Origin: an uncultured Pseudomonadota bacterium
GTDB taxonomy: Bacteria; Pseudomonadota; Gammaproteobacteria; Methylococcales; Methylomonadaceae
DNA length: 64,000 nt
Assembly (NCBI GenBank): GCA_903834465.1
Contig: CAILJB010000114.1
Location: 18,040 to 82,039 of the forward strand
Direction: 5' to 3'
Each line of letters starts with the position of its first letter. Positions within the stretch are counted from its first letter, which is position 1. The notes beneath the pieces were generated by a model. That model worked only from the letters and a program-made list of their open reading frames with translations. It was not told the DNA's origin and ran no database searches. Below are positions 38,663 to 49,040 of the stretch, one piece after another. The position numbers were made by a program, and so were the translations under genes.

Positions 38663-41494
38663 TCAGCGTGTAATCACAAATCGCACGGCATCCAAACGTA
38701 ATTGCGCGATTTGGATATTTTCATGAATCAAGAGTGTTTTATCTTTTAAATCTTCGATTTCATCACTTTTGATACTTAGATTGACGTTTTGTAAACGTAC
38801 CAATCGTTTAATTTCAGCGGATAACGATTCCAACATAATTGCAGTCGCGCTTTCACAAATCGCGTCTTTTTGGATTTGTGCTTGTTGCTCGGCAAACGCC
38901 AAAAGTCTCAAAATCAACGCGCGTTGTTTGCTTAAAAATACTGTAATCGCATGTTTATCAAACGGCGCACCGCTATCGATTAAACTTTCATGCGTGAATT
39001 CGTCGGTGACATCTTTTTGCAATTGATTGATTAGCACGCGAATAGGTGTGTGCGGTAAAAAACGGCTAATTTGCAATTCTGCCGGCGCACTGTGTTCGAC
39101 AACAAATAAACATTCGAGTAAAAACTGCCCTGCTTTCAAATCAGGATGTTTAACGGTGCTTAATGTGGCATTACCCGTTTCGCTAGACAAAACCATATCC
39201 ATCGCCGCCGTTACTAACGGATGCTCCCATGTTAAAAATTGTAATTCTTCACGCGCCAAGGCTTGAGCGCGACTAACTGTCACCGTCAAATCATCTTCAT
39301 GGCTTAAATACGGGAACGTTTCACAACGTAAATGTTCGCTAGGCGTGAGAGTATGTGTATTGTCGGAAATTTCCTCCGTATCCACGCCGTAACATTCAAA
39401 CACCGATTCCATATAATCCCAAAGCGTGTTGTCGTTTTCATAAGCCGATAATTCGGCAATGAATTCGTCCGCCACTTCTTTACGGCATGAATTAAGTTCT
39501 AAAAGTTGGTCACGCCCATGATGCAATTGCGCTTCAACTTCGAGGCTTAATGTGCTAGTTTTTTCAATAAACGCACTAATTTCAGTTGCATCATTGCTGT
39601 TTAAAAGTATTTGTAATTCGTCATGCAACGTATCGGCGACTTGTTGTGCGGCGGAATTATTGGCGCGAAACGCATTCAAGCCTTCGTCATACCAGTGATA
39701 TAAAATCGCCTGTTCGGTATTTTCTAAATAAGGGACGTGAATTTGAATAACGTGTTTTTGTCCAATTCGGTCTAATCGCCCGATACGTTGTTGCAACAAA
39801 TCGGGATTCATCGGTAAATCCCACAAAATCAAATGTTGTAAAAATTGAAAATTCCGCCCTTCACTGCCAATTTCTGAGCAAATCAATAAGCGTGCGCTAC
39901 TTTCAATATCGGCAAAATACGCCGCTGCACGGTCACGTTCGATAATGGTCATGTGTTCATGAAACACTGCTGCCGCAATGCCCGCACGCATTTTTAACGT
40001 TTCTTCCAAATCGATTGCTGTTTGCGCGTGTTTACAAATCAGCAACGCTTTTTGTCCAGCAAGTTGTTTAACTTTTTCTACCAGCCACAAATAACGCGCA
40101 TCGTGCTGTAAATCGGTTTCGTTACTGTTTCCAATTAACGGATAACCGTAATATTCACGTTGTGGAAAACCTTGCACTGTTTGGCGCGAATTACGGAATA
40201 AAATACGTCCTGTGCCATGATGGTCAAGCAAAATATTGATTAACGTTTTACGCGCGGCAGCCGATTTTTCCTCGTCGTTTAAATTTTGCAAGGTTTTTGA
40301 AACATTATCCTCTTTTAATAATGTCGCTAAGGCTTGTTGTTCCTCGGCGGTCAATGGTTTATCTGCAAGTAAGGATTTTGCCGCATTGGCAACCGGTTCA
40401 AACGATTTTTCTTCTTCTAAAAATGCCGCGAAACTGTAAAACCGGTCTGGGTCTAACAAACGTAAACGGGCAAAATGACTTTCTTTCCCTAATTGTTCAG
40501 GCGTGGCGGTGAGTAAAATTAAACTTGGTGAAATTTGCGCGAGCTGTTCGACAAACAAATAATCGGCACTTGGCGCGTATTCGCTCCATTCCAAATGGTG
40601 CGCCTCATCAACAATTACCATATCCCAACCAGCATCTAAGGCTTGCTCTTGACGTTCTGGATAATGCGAGAAAAACGATTGGCTGCACAATACCAATTGT
40701 TCGGACAAAAATGGATTTGCTTGATTGTATAAATCGACTTCTTCATCGTCAAAACCGTCATCACCCAATTCACTCAAACAACGCATTTCGTCAAAAATAC
40801 TGAAGCGTAAATTGAAACGACGTAGCATTTCGACCAGCCATTGATGTAGCAAACTTTCCGGTACGATAATCAAAATGCGTTTGCTCAACCCGTTACAGAC
40901 GCGATGATGCACAATCAAACCGGCTTCGATGGTTTTCCCTAAACCCACTTCGTCAGCGAGCATAATGCGTGGTGCGGCACGATTTGCTGCTTCGTGGGCG
41001 ATAAAAATTTGATGTGGAATTAACGCCGCGCGACCGCCTAATAATCCTTTTACCGGCGATTGCGCGTGTTGTTGCAAGCGTTGCCATGTTTCGTAACGCA
41101 ACGAAAACCACGCATTCGGGTCAGTTTGTCCAGTAAACAAACGGTCTTGCGGTTTATTAAATTGGCTGTGATGGTTGAGTTCCATCTCTTCGAGTTCGAC
41201 CGTTTCGCCGTCTTCGTTTTTGCAAATATATGTCAAAATCCCTTCGTTTTCGACCACGCTTAGAACGGTTAATTTTTCTTCATCTATCGATTCAATACTG
41301 TCGCCAACTGAAAATCGGACGCGCGTCAATGGCGCGTTATCGACGGCATAAACGCGCTTCTCGTCACACGCTAAAAATAGCACGCTGACTCGATTAAAAC
41401 TAATTTCAAGAATAAGTCCTAAGCCTAATTCGGATTCGGTGTTGCTAATCCAGCGTTGACCTGCGGTGAAATTTTCCATTGATGATTGCGCCAT
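38663..41494 (-). CDS. rapA: RNA polymerase-associated helicase RapA
   Basis: A 943-residue SNF2-family ATPase that recycles RNA polymerase (E. coli RapA is 968). N-terminal Tudor-like domains (about 10-115) begin [16 protein letters not shown]. Motor motifs: [15 protein letters not shown] near 183, VDEAHHLEW near 300, and [16 protein letters not shown] near 575. Its full co-linearity with RapA separates it from the other SNF2 protein at 160-4317. It is divergent from a small secreted-protein gene. Confidence 0.94.
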   Translation of the reverse strand: MAQSSMENFTAGQRWISNTESELGLGLILEISFNRVSVLFLACDEKRVYAVDNAPLTRVRFSVGDSIESIDEEKLTVLSVVENEGILTYICKNEDGETVELEEMELNHHSQFNKPQDRLFTGQTDPNAWFSLRYETWQRLQQHAQSPVKGLLGGRAALIPHQIFIAHEAANRAAPRIMLADEVGLGKTIEAGLIVHHRVCNGLSKRILIIVPESLLHQWLVEMLRRFNLRFSIFDEMRCLSELGDDGFDDEEVDLYNQANPFLSEQLVLCSQSFFSHYPERQEQALDAGWDMVIVDEAHHLEWSEYAPSADYLFVEQLAQISPSLILLTATPEQLGKESHFARLRLLDPDRFYSFAAFLEEEKSFEPVANAAKSLLADKPLTAEEQQALATLLKEDNVSKTLQNLNDEEKSAAARKTLINILLDHHGTGRILFRNSRQTVQGFPQREYYGYPLIGNSNETDLQHDARYLWLVEKVKQLAGQKALLICKHAQTAIDLEETLKMRAGIAAAVFHEHMTIIERDRAAAYFADIESSARLLICSEIGSEGRNFQFLQHLILWDLPMNPDLLQQRIGRLDRIGQKHVIQIHVPYLENTEQAILYHWYDEGLNAFRANNSAAQQVADTLHDELQILLNSNDATEISAFIEKTSTLSLEVEAQLHHGRDQLLELNSCRKEVADEFIAELSAYENDNTLWDYMESVFECYGVDTEEISDNTHTLTPSEHLRCETFPYLSHEDDLTVTVSRAQALAREELQFLTWEHPLVTAAMDMVLSSETGNATLSTVKHPDLKAGQFLLECLFVVEHSAPAELQISRFLPHTPIRVLINQLQKDVTDEFTHESLIDSGAPFDKHAITVFLSKQRALILRLLAFAEQQAQIQKDAICESATAIMLESLSAEIKRLVRLQNVNLSIKSDEIEDLKDKTLLIHENIQIAQLRLDAVRFVITR

Positions 41495-41576
41495 GAAGAG
41501 TATGATTCGAGTGTAATTTAGTGGGTATTATAAGCTGTAAAGACGATTTGTTTTGACAAAATAAACAAGGTTGGTT

Positions 41577-41978
41577 ATGAAAAGGTTAGTTGCTGTTTTT
41601 TACTTTGCCATTGTTGCATTAGGTTATGTTGCCAGCGCGAGTGCAGAGGGTCGTTATGCTTATGAATATTACAGTGAGGACGACCGAGATCGTCATATTC
41701 CTCATGGTAACGGTCGTAATGATTGGTATGAAAGCGAGGATCGTGAGCAACGTTTTTATGCACCGCCACGTTATCAACAACAGCTGCCCATTCAAATTTA
41801 TCTGCCACCGAATCCGAATTTTTATCCAAAAGATTATTCACAAAACTATTTGCGTAATCCGCCTAATCCACAAACTCGCTACAACAATCAGTGGCGTGAG
41901 CGACGACGCGAACTTGAACGTATGCCGCAATCACCATATTTTGAAAATCAATTCGACCGTGATGATACGCATTGGTAG
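41577..41978 (+). CDS. small secreted Tyr/Pro/Arg-rich protein of unknown function
   Basis: A 133-residue protein not assigned to a family. It has a clear Sec signal peptide (KRLVAVFYFAIVALGY, cleavage probably after ASASA, residue 23). The mature part is highly hydrophilic, rich in Tyr, Pro, Asn, Arg and Asp, and has no cysteines; it resembles disordered periplasmic proteins. The ATG is used with AAGG 7 bases upstream; a TTG two codons earlier is rejected. It is divergent from rapA and convergent with the flavoprotein gene, with 4 bases between stops. Confidence 0.75.
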   Translation: MKRLVAVFYFAIVALGYVASASAEGRYAYEYYSEDDRDRHIPHGNGRNDWYESEDREQRFYAPPRYQQQLPIQIYLPPNPNFYPKDYSQNYLRNPPNPQTRYNNQWRERRRELERMPQSPYFENQFDRDDTHW

Positions 41979-41982
41979 CTGG

Positions 41983-43194
41983 TTAATTTTTTAATGCGGC
42001 TAACGCGCCCAATCCTGCGGCACGTCCGGTAGCTAAACACGCGGTAAGCAAATAACCGCCCGTTGGGGCTTCCCAATCGAGCATTTCGCCGGCACAAAAA
42101 ATGTTTTTCAATTTTTTAAAACCTAAATCCGCCGTCAATTCGTCAAAACTTACGCCACCGGCACTACTAATCGCTTCATCAATCGGACGAGGGGCAAGTA
42201 ATGTCAACGGTAAGGCTTTCAATATTTTCGCTACTAAATCGGGCGAGGTTAATTCATCAGGCAACAACACTTCACGCACTAGACCGGCTTTAACGCCTTC
42301 TAATCCTAATTGTTTGCGCCAAAACTGCGCGGTCGATAATTTGCCTCGCGCTTTACTTAATTTAGCCGATAATTCAGCGACAGTTTTATCGGGAAATAAA
42401 TCGAAATGAATGATTACGTTTCCATTCGTAGAAATTTCGTCTCGAAGCAATGCCGATGCCGCGTAAATCAAACCGCCTTCAATTCCATATTCGGTCAACA
42501 TCACGTCGCCTTTTTGCCGAAAATTGCCGAAATGTAAACACACATTTTTCAACGGTTGACCGGCAAAACGGTCTTGAAAATATTCGCACCATGCCACGTT
42601 AAAACCACAATTTGATGGTTGCAATGTTTCAACTTTCACGCCATTTTCACGCAAAATTGTTACCCATTCGCCCGTCGAACCTAATCGTGTCCAACTGCCA
42701 CCGCCTAACGCTAAAATCACGGCATCTGCCGAAATGATTTGTTCACCGTTTGGCGTATCAAAAATCAATTGGTGGGCATCATTATTTTTCCAGCCCAGCC
42801 AACGATGTCGCATGGCAAACTGCACGCCATGTGAACGTAATCGATGCAACCACGCGCGTAACAACGGGGCAGCTTTCATTTCTTTCGGAAAAATTCGTCC
42901 TGACGAACCGACAAACGTTTCAATGCCTAATTCGTTTAACCACGCGCGTAAATCTGTCGGCGTAAACGCATTCAAATAAAGCGCAAGATTGTTTTGCCGC
43001 GTGCCGTAACGCGTAACAAAAGTATCAAATGGTTCGGCGTGCGAAATATTCATGCCGCCTTTTCCGGCCATTAAAAATTTGCGTCCTGCTGAAGACATCG
43101 CGTCATAAACCGTGACGCGAATATTTGCCTGACTAAGTATTTCTGCCGCCATTAAACCTGCCGGCCCTGCGCCAATAATTGCGACTGTGTGCAT
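41983..43194 (-). CDS. HI0933/YhiN-like flavoprotein (TIGR03862 type)
   Basis: A 403-residue FAD-dependent oxidoreductase of unknown substrate. The Rossmann dinucleotide motif is at the N-terminus (VAIIGAGPAGLMAAEIL), followed by the family hallmark SSAGRKFLMAGKGGMNISH. A central VILALGGGSW and C-terminal FCAGEMLDWEAPTGGYLL close the FAD site. The group is widespread in proteobacteria and has no settled role. Single gene. Confidence 0.88.
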   Translation of the reverse strand: MHTVAIIGAGPAGLMAAEILSQANIRVTVYDAMSSAGRKFLMAGKGGMNISHAEPFDTFVTRYGTRQNNLALYLNAFTPTDLRAWLNELGIETFVGSSGRIFPKEMKAAPLLRAWLHRLRSHGVQFAMRHRWLGWKNNDAHQLIFDTPNGEQIISADAVILALGGGSWTRLGSTGEWVTILRENGVKVETLQPSNCGFNVAWCEYFQDRFAGQPLKNVCLHFGNFRQKGDVMLTEYGIEGGLIYAASALLRDEISTNGNVIIHFDLFPDKTVAELSAKLSKARGKLSTAQFWRKQLGLEGVKAGLVREVLLPDELTSPDLVAKILKALPLTLLAPRPIDEAISSAGGVSFDELTADLGFKKLKNIFCAGEMLDWEAPTGGYLLTACLATGRAAGLGALAALKN

Positions 43195-43321
43195 AAATTC
43201 GAGCGTTTCAAAATTAAAAATACGTTGAAAAATAAATCGTTGCGCCGTTTAAAGCACAAGCGTAAACGAGCCTTGTGTTATATTACGCGCAACCATTTTA
43301 TTTTTATTACAGAGATTTTAC

Positions 43322-44623
43322 ATGAGTTTTCAAAAACTCGGATTAAGTTCCGAATTGCTTAAAGCCATCAGCGAACAAGGTTACACCACGCCAACTCCCG
43401 TACAACAACAAGCCATTCCCCACATTCTTGCCGGTAAAGACGTATTAGCGGGCGCACAAACCGGCACAGGTAAAACGGCGGGCTTTACGTTACCGCTGTT
43501 GCAACGGTTGATGGAAAATCACGATCCTCACCAAAAACCACGGCGCATTCGGGCGTTGATTTTGGTGCCGACCCGCGAATTGGCAGCACAAGTGTTAGAA
43601 AGCATCCAAACTTACGGTAAACATTTGCCATTGACTGCCGAAGTGATTGTGGGTGGTGCGAGTATCAATATGCAAATTCGTCAATTGCATCGTGGTTGTG
43701 ACATCGTCGTGGCGACAACAGGACGGTTATGCGACCACATGCACGAGCGTCAAATCAATTTGAGTAGTGTCGAAATGTTGGTTCTCGACGAAGCCGATAG
43801 AATGCTAGACATGGGTTTTCTGCCAGACATTAAACGCATCATGGGAAATTTGCCTAAACAACGCCAAAGTTTACTATTTTCTGCCACCTATTCTGCGTCG
43901 ATTAAAGCCCTCGCTTCGCAATTATTGCAAAATCCCGTTGCCGTTGAAGTCGCCAAACCTAATATTACCTCCGAAAATGTTTCAGAATTGGTTTATGGCA
44001 TTGCCAAAGAAAATAAACGCGCTCTGCTCTCGTATTTGATTGGCAGCAATAATTGGCAGCAAGTATTGGTTTTCGTGCGTACCAAACATGGCGCAGATCG
44101 ATTAGAAAAACAATTAACAACAGATGGCATTCGTAGCGCGGCGTTACACGGTGATAAAACCCAAGGCGCACGCACTAAAGCGTTAGATTTTTTCAAAAAT
44201 GGCAAAGTGTCTGTGTTAGTAGCAACCGATATTGCGGCGCGTGGTTTAGATATTGATGATTTGCCACACGTTGTGAACTATGATTTGCCGCAAGTTCCTG
44301 AAGATTACATTCATCGCATTGGACGTACTGGACGTGCGGGTTCGAGCGGTGCGGCGATTTCGCTTGTATCACCGGAAGAAGCACATTTGTTGCTTGAAAT
44401 TGAAAAACTATTAAAACGCCATTTACCGCAAGTTGCTGATACCGGCTACGAACCCGTTTCGTTGAAAGTTATCGACGCACCAAAAAAAGCGGCTCCCAAT
44501 AAAACAACCGGTAAAAAAGATTTTCGCCATTCTAAACCGGCTGAAAAGAAAGAGTATGTGACGAGAAATCAAGCACCTGGTTCTAAACCTAAAGCGCAAG
44601 GTTCACGCGCTAGAAGTCGCTAA
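43322..44623 (+). CDS. rhlE: DEAD-box RNA helicase RhlE
   Basis: A 433-residue ATP-dependent RNA helicase. Motifs: Q-motif [10 protein letters not shown], motif I AQTGTGKT, Ia [30 protein letters not shown], and [13 protein letters not shown] lysine/arginine-rich tail of about 60 residues follows, as in RhlE. The order and spacing match RhlE better than DbpA or SrmB. It is divergent from the flavoprotein gene; RhlE commonly acts in ribosome assembly and cold adaptation. Confidence 0.9.
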   Translation: MSFQKLGLSSELLKAISEQGYTTPTPVQQQAIPHILAGKDVLAGAQTGTGKTAGFTLPLLQRLMENHDPHQKPRRIRALILVPTRELAAQVLESIQTYGKHLPLTAEVIVGGASINMQIRQLHRGCDIVVATTGRLCDHMHERQINLSSVEMLVLDEADRMLDMGFLPDIKRIMGNLPKQRQSLLFSATYSASIKALASQLLQNPVAVEVAKPNITSENVSELVYGIAKENKRALLSYLIGSNNWQQVLVFVRTKHGADRLEKQLTTDGIRSAALHGDKTQGARTKALDFFKNGKVSVLVATDIAARGLDIDDLPHVVNYDLPQVPEDYIHRIGRTGRAGSSGAAISLVSPEEAHLLLEIEKLLKRHLPQVADTGYEPVSLKVIDAPKKAAPNKTTGKKDFRHSKPAEKKEYVTRNQAPGSKPKAQGSRARSR

Positions 44624-44765
44624 ATAAAATAAAACAAGGCTAATCAGGCAACGGCGCAGTCTGGAGTTGTAAATCATCCAACGCTGTGCTGTATCTTATT
44701 TAGTAAATTTGTTAAACGAAAATTATAAACCTCATCATGATAGGCAACAAATAAGCAGGTGAAAG
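44624..44765. other. intergenic region with long imperfect inverted repeat
   Basis: CTAAATAAAATA at the rhlE stop (from 44621) can pair with TATCTTATTTAG near 44692-44703 (11 of 12). They enclose a GC-richer segment containing two similar stretches (CAACGGCGCAG and CAACGCTGTGC). It may act as the rhlE terminator or be a decayed small repeat element. No family recognised. Confidence 0.3.
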
Positions 44766-45626
44766 ATGACTCAAAACAACGAACTCTCTTCAGCATGGCA
44801 AGAATGGATTATCAGTAATTCACAACGTGGTTGCTCGGTGAAATCAATGATTGAAGCAATGGTTAATGCTCAATTCGAGGCGACTTTTGCCAAACAATGT
44901 ATTGAAAAATTCATGGCTATTGATATAGCCAGCTTACCAACGACGAAAACGGATGAACCTTATCGTTACGAACCTAGCCGAATTGCATCGGGTAATACAA
45001 TTGCGCTAGCAGATAAATCTGTTCATGTTGCGTTGCGTCTGAGCCACCCTGAGGTTGTCCTATTTAATCATTTTATGAGTGATGATGAGTGCGACGCACT
45101 GATTGCTCTGGCAAAAGATAAAACGTTATCCCCCTCAACCGTTGTTGATTCAACATCAGGAAAGGGCGAAGTAATTACAGCCCGAAGCAGTGAAGGCACT
45201 TATTTTCAACGTGGTGAAAACACACTCGTTCAATCTTTAGAACGTCGTATTTCACAGTTAATGAATTTCCCCATCGAAAATGGTGAGGGTATTCAAGTGC
45301 TACATTACCTTCCTGGCGCAGAGTATCGCCCGCATTTTGATTACTTTCCTAAACACGACGCAGGCAGCGCAAGGCATTTAAATTTAGGCGGTCAGCGCAT
45401 TGCAACACTGGTCATGTATTTGAATGATGTCGAAAACGGCGGTGAAACATTTTTTCCAGAGGCGAATTTAAGTGTCACGCCCAAAAAAGGCTCAGCCGTG
45501 TATTTTTCGTATTTTAATTCGTTAGGTCAAACCGATAGCGCGACGTTGCATGCGGGTAATCCCGTATTAGCGGGAGAAAAATGGATTGCAACAAAATGGG
45601 TTCGACAAACTAAATATGGGTCATAA
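44766..45626 (+). CDS. 2-oxoglutarate/Fe(II) oxygenase, prolyl 4-hydroxylase-like
   Basis: A 286-residue protein. The C-terminal P4H-type double-stranded beta helix (about 95-286) shows the iron ligands in RPHFDYF (His and Asp near 190) and LHAGNP (His near 260), and the 2-oxoglutarate lysine in GEKWIATKWV. GGETFFP lies between them. The N-terminal 80 residues are helical and uncharacterised. The start has AGGTGAAAG just upstream. Bacterial relatives hydroxylate prolines of proteins such as EF-Tu, or other substrates; the target here is not known. A terminator follows. Confidence 0.87.
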   Translation: MTQNNELSSAWQEWIISNSQRGCSVKSMIEAMVNAQFEATFAKQCIEKFMAIDIASLPTTKTDEPYRYEPSRIASGNTIALADKSVHVALRLSHPEVVLFNHFMSDDECDALIALAKDKTLSPSTVVDSTSGKGEVITARSSEGTYFQRGENTLVQSLERRISQLMNFPIENGEGIQVLHYLPGAEYRPHFDYFPKHDAGSARHLNLGGQRIATLVMYLNDVENGGETFFPEANLSVTPKKGSAVYFSYFNSLGQTDSATLHAGNPVLAGEKWIATKWVRQTKYGS

Positions 45627-45628
45627 AA

Positions 45629-45668
45629 GTCAAAAGGTTCAAGTCGATTTTGGCTTGAATCTTTTCAC
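45629..45668. terminator. bidirectional terminator after the prolyl hydroxylase
   Basis: The stem AAAAGGTTCAAG pairs with CTTGAATCTTTT (one G-T pair), with a 10-base loop, and is followed by TTAATTTTTATT on the plus strand. It lies between convergent genes. Confidence 0.75.
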
Positions 45669-45675
45669 TTAATTT

Positions 45676-45960
45676 TTATTCCTGCACCAAAATCCAAGGT
45701 TTGACCACCACCGCCCAAAGCTCGACATCGGTTTCAAACCAGCGCAACGCCTGTTCATCGGAAACTAACGCCACCTGTTTATTGTCTAACCATTCTTGAA
45801 CGTGCGCCTTATTATCAATCGAAAATTGGTAAGCCACATCAACCAAATCCAAATCGCTCGACACCCAAACCGCTTCGCCTTTCGCAAAAAAGCGTTGCAG
45901 TTCTGACCAATGAATTTTCGCGGTTTCTAAATTTACTTTTTCTTTGTTTAAATCGTTCAT
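45676..45960 (-). CDS. DUF2288 family protein
   Basis: A 94-residue acidic cytoplasmic protein matching the DUF2288 pattern: AKIHWSELQRFFAKGEAVWV, then LDLVDVAYQFSIDN, VQEWL and LWAVVVKPWILVQ. Function unknown. It is last in a minus-strand run after a DUF1415 gene (9-base gap) and a ubiquinone-type hydroxylase. Confidence 0.75.
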   Translation of the reverse strand: MNDLNKEKVNLETAKIHWSELQRFFAKGEAVWVSSDLDLVDVAYQFSIDNKAHVQEWLDNKQVALVSDEQALRWFETDVELWAVVVKPWILVQE

Positions 45961-45969
45961 GGAGTCATT

Positions 45970-46518
45970 TTAATCATGGGAATAACACGCCGTCAGCGAA
46001 GCCTGCATTTTTTGCAAACCCAAACGGCGCGTTAAATGGATATTATTTTCAGGAATCGTTTCCGGATTTGGATAATTTGCCAAGGCGCGTTCTAAACTGC
46101 TTTCACGCAATAAATGCAACATCGGATACGGCGAACGGTTGGTGTAATTTGCAGGGTCATCGTCGTTTGAACCATCAAAACAATATTGCGGATGAAAACT
46201 CGCTAACTGATACACACCTTCATAATTTTGCGCGTCGAGTAATGCTTGCGCCAATTCCAGAAAATCCAAATATTCATCGAAATCACCAAACGCATTCGCA
46301 TAAATCAACAACGTCGTTTCAATGGTTTCGTCAGAATCTAAACACTCGCATTCTGCAATCAGATTTAACAAACAACTCTCGATTTCAGTCTGTGTTTCAA
46401 CCTCAAATCGAATGCTACCGCGGTCAAATTCTCGTTTTGCAAATGGGCAAATATTGTAACCAATCACGATATTTTTTAACCATGACCGAGTGGTAGCGAT
46501 ATATTTCATTGTCATCAT
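45970..46518 (-). CDS. DUF1415 family protein
   Basis: A 182-residue protein of the DUF1415 family. Characteristic segments: RSWLKNIVIGYNICPFAKRE (with the conserved Cys), YQLASFHPQYCFDGS, and NRSPYPMLHLLRESS. The two conserved cysteines suggest a redox or metal role, but none is established. Its start overlaps the stop of the upstream hydroxylase gene by 4 bases (ATGA). Confidence 0.82.
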   Translation of the reverse strand: MMTMKYIATTRSWLKNIVIGYNICPFAKREFDRGSIRFEVETQTEIESCLLNLIAECECLDSDETIETTLLIYANAFGDFDEYLDFLELAQALLDAQNYEGVYQLASFHPQYCFDGSNDDDPANYTNRSPYPMLHLLRESSLERALANYPNPETIPENNIHLTRRLGLQKMQASLTACYSHD

Positions 46519-47732
46519 AATAAACGTTCGCCGCGTGCTAATTTAGGCAATGCACCTTCCAAACCCATCGCGCCGCGCATGACTTTATTTTTCAAAGGTG
46601 TGACACGTTCGGCTAAACCTAACCCTAAATTGCGTAAAAATTTCAATGGCAACAATTCATTGCTAAACGCTTTATAAAACACGTCCATCACGGTCATCAT
46701 TTTAAAATTTTCTGAGCGGCGCATTTTTTCGTAGCGTTTTAACACGCTGACATCGGCAATATTTCGACCTTGTTGCGCGGCTTCTAAAATCACTTCGGCT
46801 AACGCGGCGGCATCGAGCAGCCCAATATTTACGCCCTGCCCTGCCAACGGATTGATGGTATGCGCGGCATCACCGACTAATGCCACGCCATGTTTCACAT
46901 AATTTTGCGCGTGTTGGCGTTTGAGTGGAAAACTGGTCGCCGCAATCACGCGCGTCACATCGCCTAAACAATCCGGAAATGTCGCCATCAATTCTTGTTT
47001 CAAATCATCCAGCGGCAAGGCTTGCAAACGTTTCACTTCATCGGGCGAGTTATACCAAACAATCGAACCAAAATTGTCCGTCAATGGTAAGAATGCCTGC
47101 GGGCCACTGGCGACAAAACGTTGCCAAGTAATGTCTTGTTGCGGATAAGCGGTTTCAATGTAAATAACCAGTGCGTGTTGATTATAATCCCAACTGGTCA
47201 CGCCTAATCCCACGCCCTGACGCACTTTTGATTGTGCGCCATCTGCGGCAACGAGTAATTTTGTCGTCAACGTGCGTCCATTACTTAATACCAAATCGCT
47301 GTTTTGATGGTTGGAATAATTCAATTGTTCAATTCGCGCTGGGCAAATCAATTCGATATTAGAAAACGCTTGTAAACGCTCTAATAACGCCAATTGCGTC
47401 ACCCGATTTTCAACGATATAACCCAATTCACTACGTCCAATGTCTTCGCTACAAAATTCGGTATCGCCTGCTGTTTCCCAAACACGCATCCGTTTAAATG
47501 GACAAAGACGACGATTTTCAACGCCTTGCCACGCGCCCACCGTTTCTAAAATGGTTTTCGAGGCAATACTCAACGCCGAAACACGCAAATCATGAGGTTG
47601 CTTAGCATGAAATTCTTGCGGAAATTCATTTTCAATCACTGCAATTTTTAAACTACTATCGCCCAAACAACACGCCACTGCCGCGCCAACCATGCCACCA
47701 CCGACAATGACGACATCAAACTGTTCTTTCAT
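46515..47732 (-). CDS. UbiH/UbiF/COQ6-family FAD monooxygenase
   Basis: A 405-residue aromatic-ring hydroxylase of ubiquinone synthesis. FAD motifs: VVIVGGGMVGAAVACCL at the N-terminus, VAADGAQSKVR in the middle and LVGDAAHTINPLAGQGVNIG near residue 285. Which ring position it hydroxylates cannot be told by eye, so no symbol is given. The ATG at 47732 is preferred over a TTG four codons upstream. Coupled to the DUF1415 gene. Confidence 0.88.
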   Translation of the reverse strand: MKEQFDVVIVGGGMVGAAVACCLGDSSLKIAVIENEFPQEFHAKQPHDLRVSALSIASKTILETVGAWQGVENRRLCPFKRMRVWETAGDTEFCSEDIGRSELGYIVENRVTQLALLERLQAFSNIELICPARIEQLNYSNHQNSDLVLSNGRTLTTKLLVAADGAQSKVRQGVGLGVTSWDYNQHALVIYIETAYPQQDITWQRFVASGPQAFLPLTDNFGSIVWYNSPDEVKRLQALPLDDLKQELMATFPDCLGDVTRVIAATSFPLKRQHAQNYVKHGVALVGDAAHTINPLAGQGVNIGLLDAAALAEVILEAAQQGRNIADVSVLKRYEKMRRSENFKMMTVMDVFYKAFSNELLPLKFLRNLGLGLAERVTPLKNKVMRGAMGLEGALPKLARGERLL

Positions 47733-47852
47733 AATTACTCGCAAAATGGGTTAATTCAAAATCCTGACGCATTCTAGGACAAACGTTGCCAACATGACAC
47801 TCGAAAATCTCGCTTGCGTAAAAAACAAGAAAGCTATTTTTAATTATTCGTT

Positions 47853-49040
47853 CTATTTTGACTTTCTATTTTTTTCAATAATTTTGTGAATCAACGCGTC
47901 CGCACCTTTTAGTTGGTCGTCATAAACATCGGTTTGATAAGTAGTCATCGGTGTGAGCGGTTGCAATACGGATTGACCAGCCAAACGAGTATCAATGTGA
48001 ACCGTTGCCGATAAACCTGGTCGAAGTGGATTTGCTGCTAATTCCTCGGCTTTCAGACCAATTCGCACCGGTACACGTTCGGCAATGTGAATATAATTCC
48101 CCGTTGCATTATCTGGCGGCAACAAACCAAACACGCTTCCCGTTCCTGCACCAAGTCCTAACACGTTACCGTGATAAACCACTTTAGAACCATACAAATC
48201 CACAGAGATTTCAACAGGCTGACCAGGTTGCACATTCTCTAATTCATTTTCCAAAAAATTTGCCTCTACCCATAAATAATCCAGTGGCACGATAACCAAT
48301 AGTGGTGTTTCTGAACGAACTTGGTCGCCGAGTTGGATATTACGTTTGGCAATAAATCCCGATACGGGTGCAACAATTTCTTGTCGCATTTTGTCTAAAT
48401 AGGCTTCTTTGAGTTTTGCCATCGCCTGTAAAACTTTGGGATTATCCGCAGGTGTCGTATTTTGAATTAACGCTTCTGCGCCGCCTAATTCAGCGCGAAG
48501 TTGATTCACGTCAGCTTCTTGTTCGCGCACTTGAAATTCGCTATTTTCGATTTGCTGTGCCGACACCACGCCGTCGTTTGCCACACCGCGATAACGCGCT
48601 AAATCTCGTTGACTGCGATGCAAAATCGCTTCTTTCGCCGCTAATTTTTGGCGCAACATGTCTGACTGACTAAACAACGTTTCAACTTCGCGCACACTTT
48701 CTGCCAAATTCGCTTGCGCTTGTTCAAGTGCGACTTGTGCTTGCAATCCATCCAAACGCACCAGCACATCGCCTTGATGCACATATTGCGTATTATCGAC
48801 ACGCACATCGACCACCGTGCCGCTGGTTTGCGCTTTTAACGGAATAAGATTTCCGGTCACATACGCATCGTTAGTCACCACAAAATGGCTGGCAAACTGC
48901 CACCAATAAAATGCGTAAATCGCGCTCAGTAACACGGCAACCATCGTGACAAGTAACAATCGAGAATTGCGGTGTTTTTGAAACCCGAAACGGCGAGGGG
49001 CTTTTTTAACATTAACCGTTTTAGCGTGTGGATGTGTCAT
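47853..49040 (-). CDS. emrA: EmrA-type efflux membrane-fusion protein
   Basis: A 395-residue HlyD-family adaptor. A cytoplasmic lead, one membrane helix (about 28-48), a biotinyl-lipoyl-like half-motif (DAYVTGNLIPLKAQTSGTVV), a long helical hairpin (about 100-200) and a beta-barrel region are visible. It bridges the inner-membrane pump and the outer-membrane channel. It overlaps the outer-membrane factor gene by 4 bases and is last in the efflux operon. Confidence 0.88.
   Translation of the reverse strand: MTHPHAKTVNVKKAPRRFGFQKHRNSRLLLVTMVAVLLSAIYAFYWWQFASHFVVTNDAYVTGNLIPLKAQTSGTVVDVRVDNTQYVHQGDVLVRLDGLQAQVALEQAQANLAESVREVETLFSQSDMLRQKLAAKEAILHRSQRDLARYRGVANDGVVSAQQIENSEFQVREQEADVNQLRAELGGAEALIQNTTPADNPKVLQAMAKLKEAYLDKMRQEIVAPVSGFIAKRNIQLGDQVRSETPLLVIVPLDYLWVEANFLENELENVQPGQPVEISVDLYGSKVVYHGNVLGLGAGTGSVFGLLPPDNATGNYIHIAERVPVRIGLKAEELAANPLRPGLSATVHIDTRLAGQSVLQPLTPMTTYQTDVYDDQLKGADALIHKIIEKNRKSK

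Noticed and set aside
42360..42380. GCCGATAA within the flavoprotein gene, and another near 39446 in rapA
   Set aside because: Both are inside coding sequence with no suitable gene downstream.
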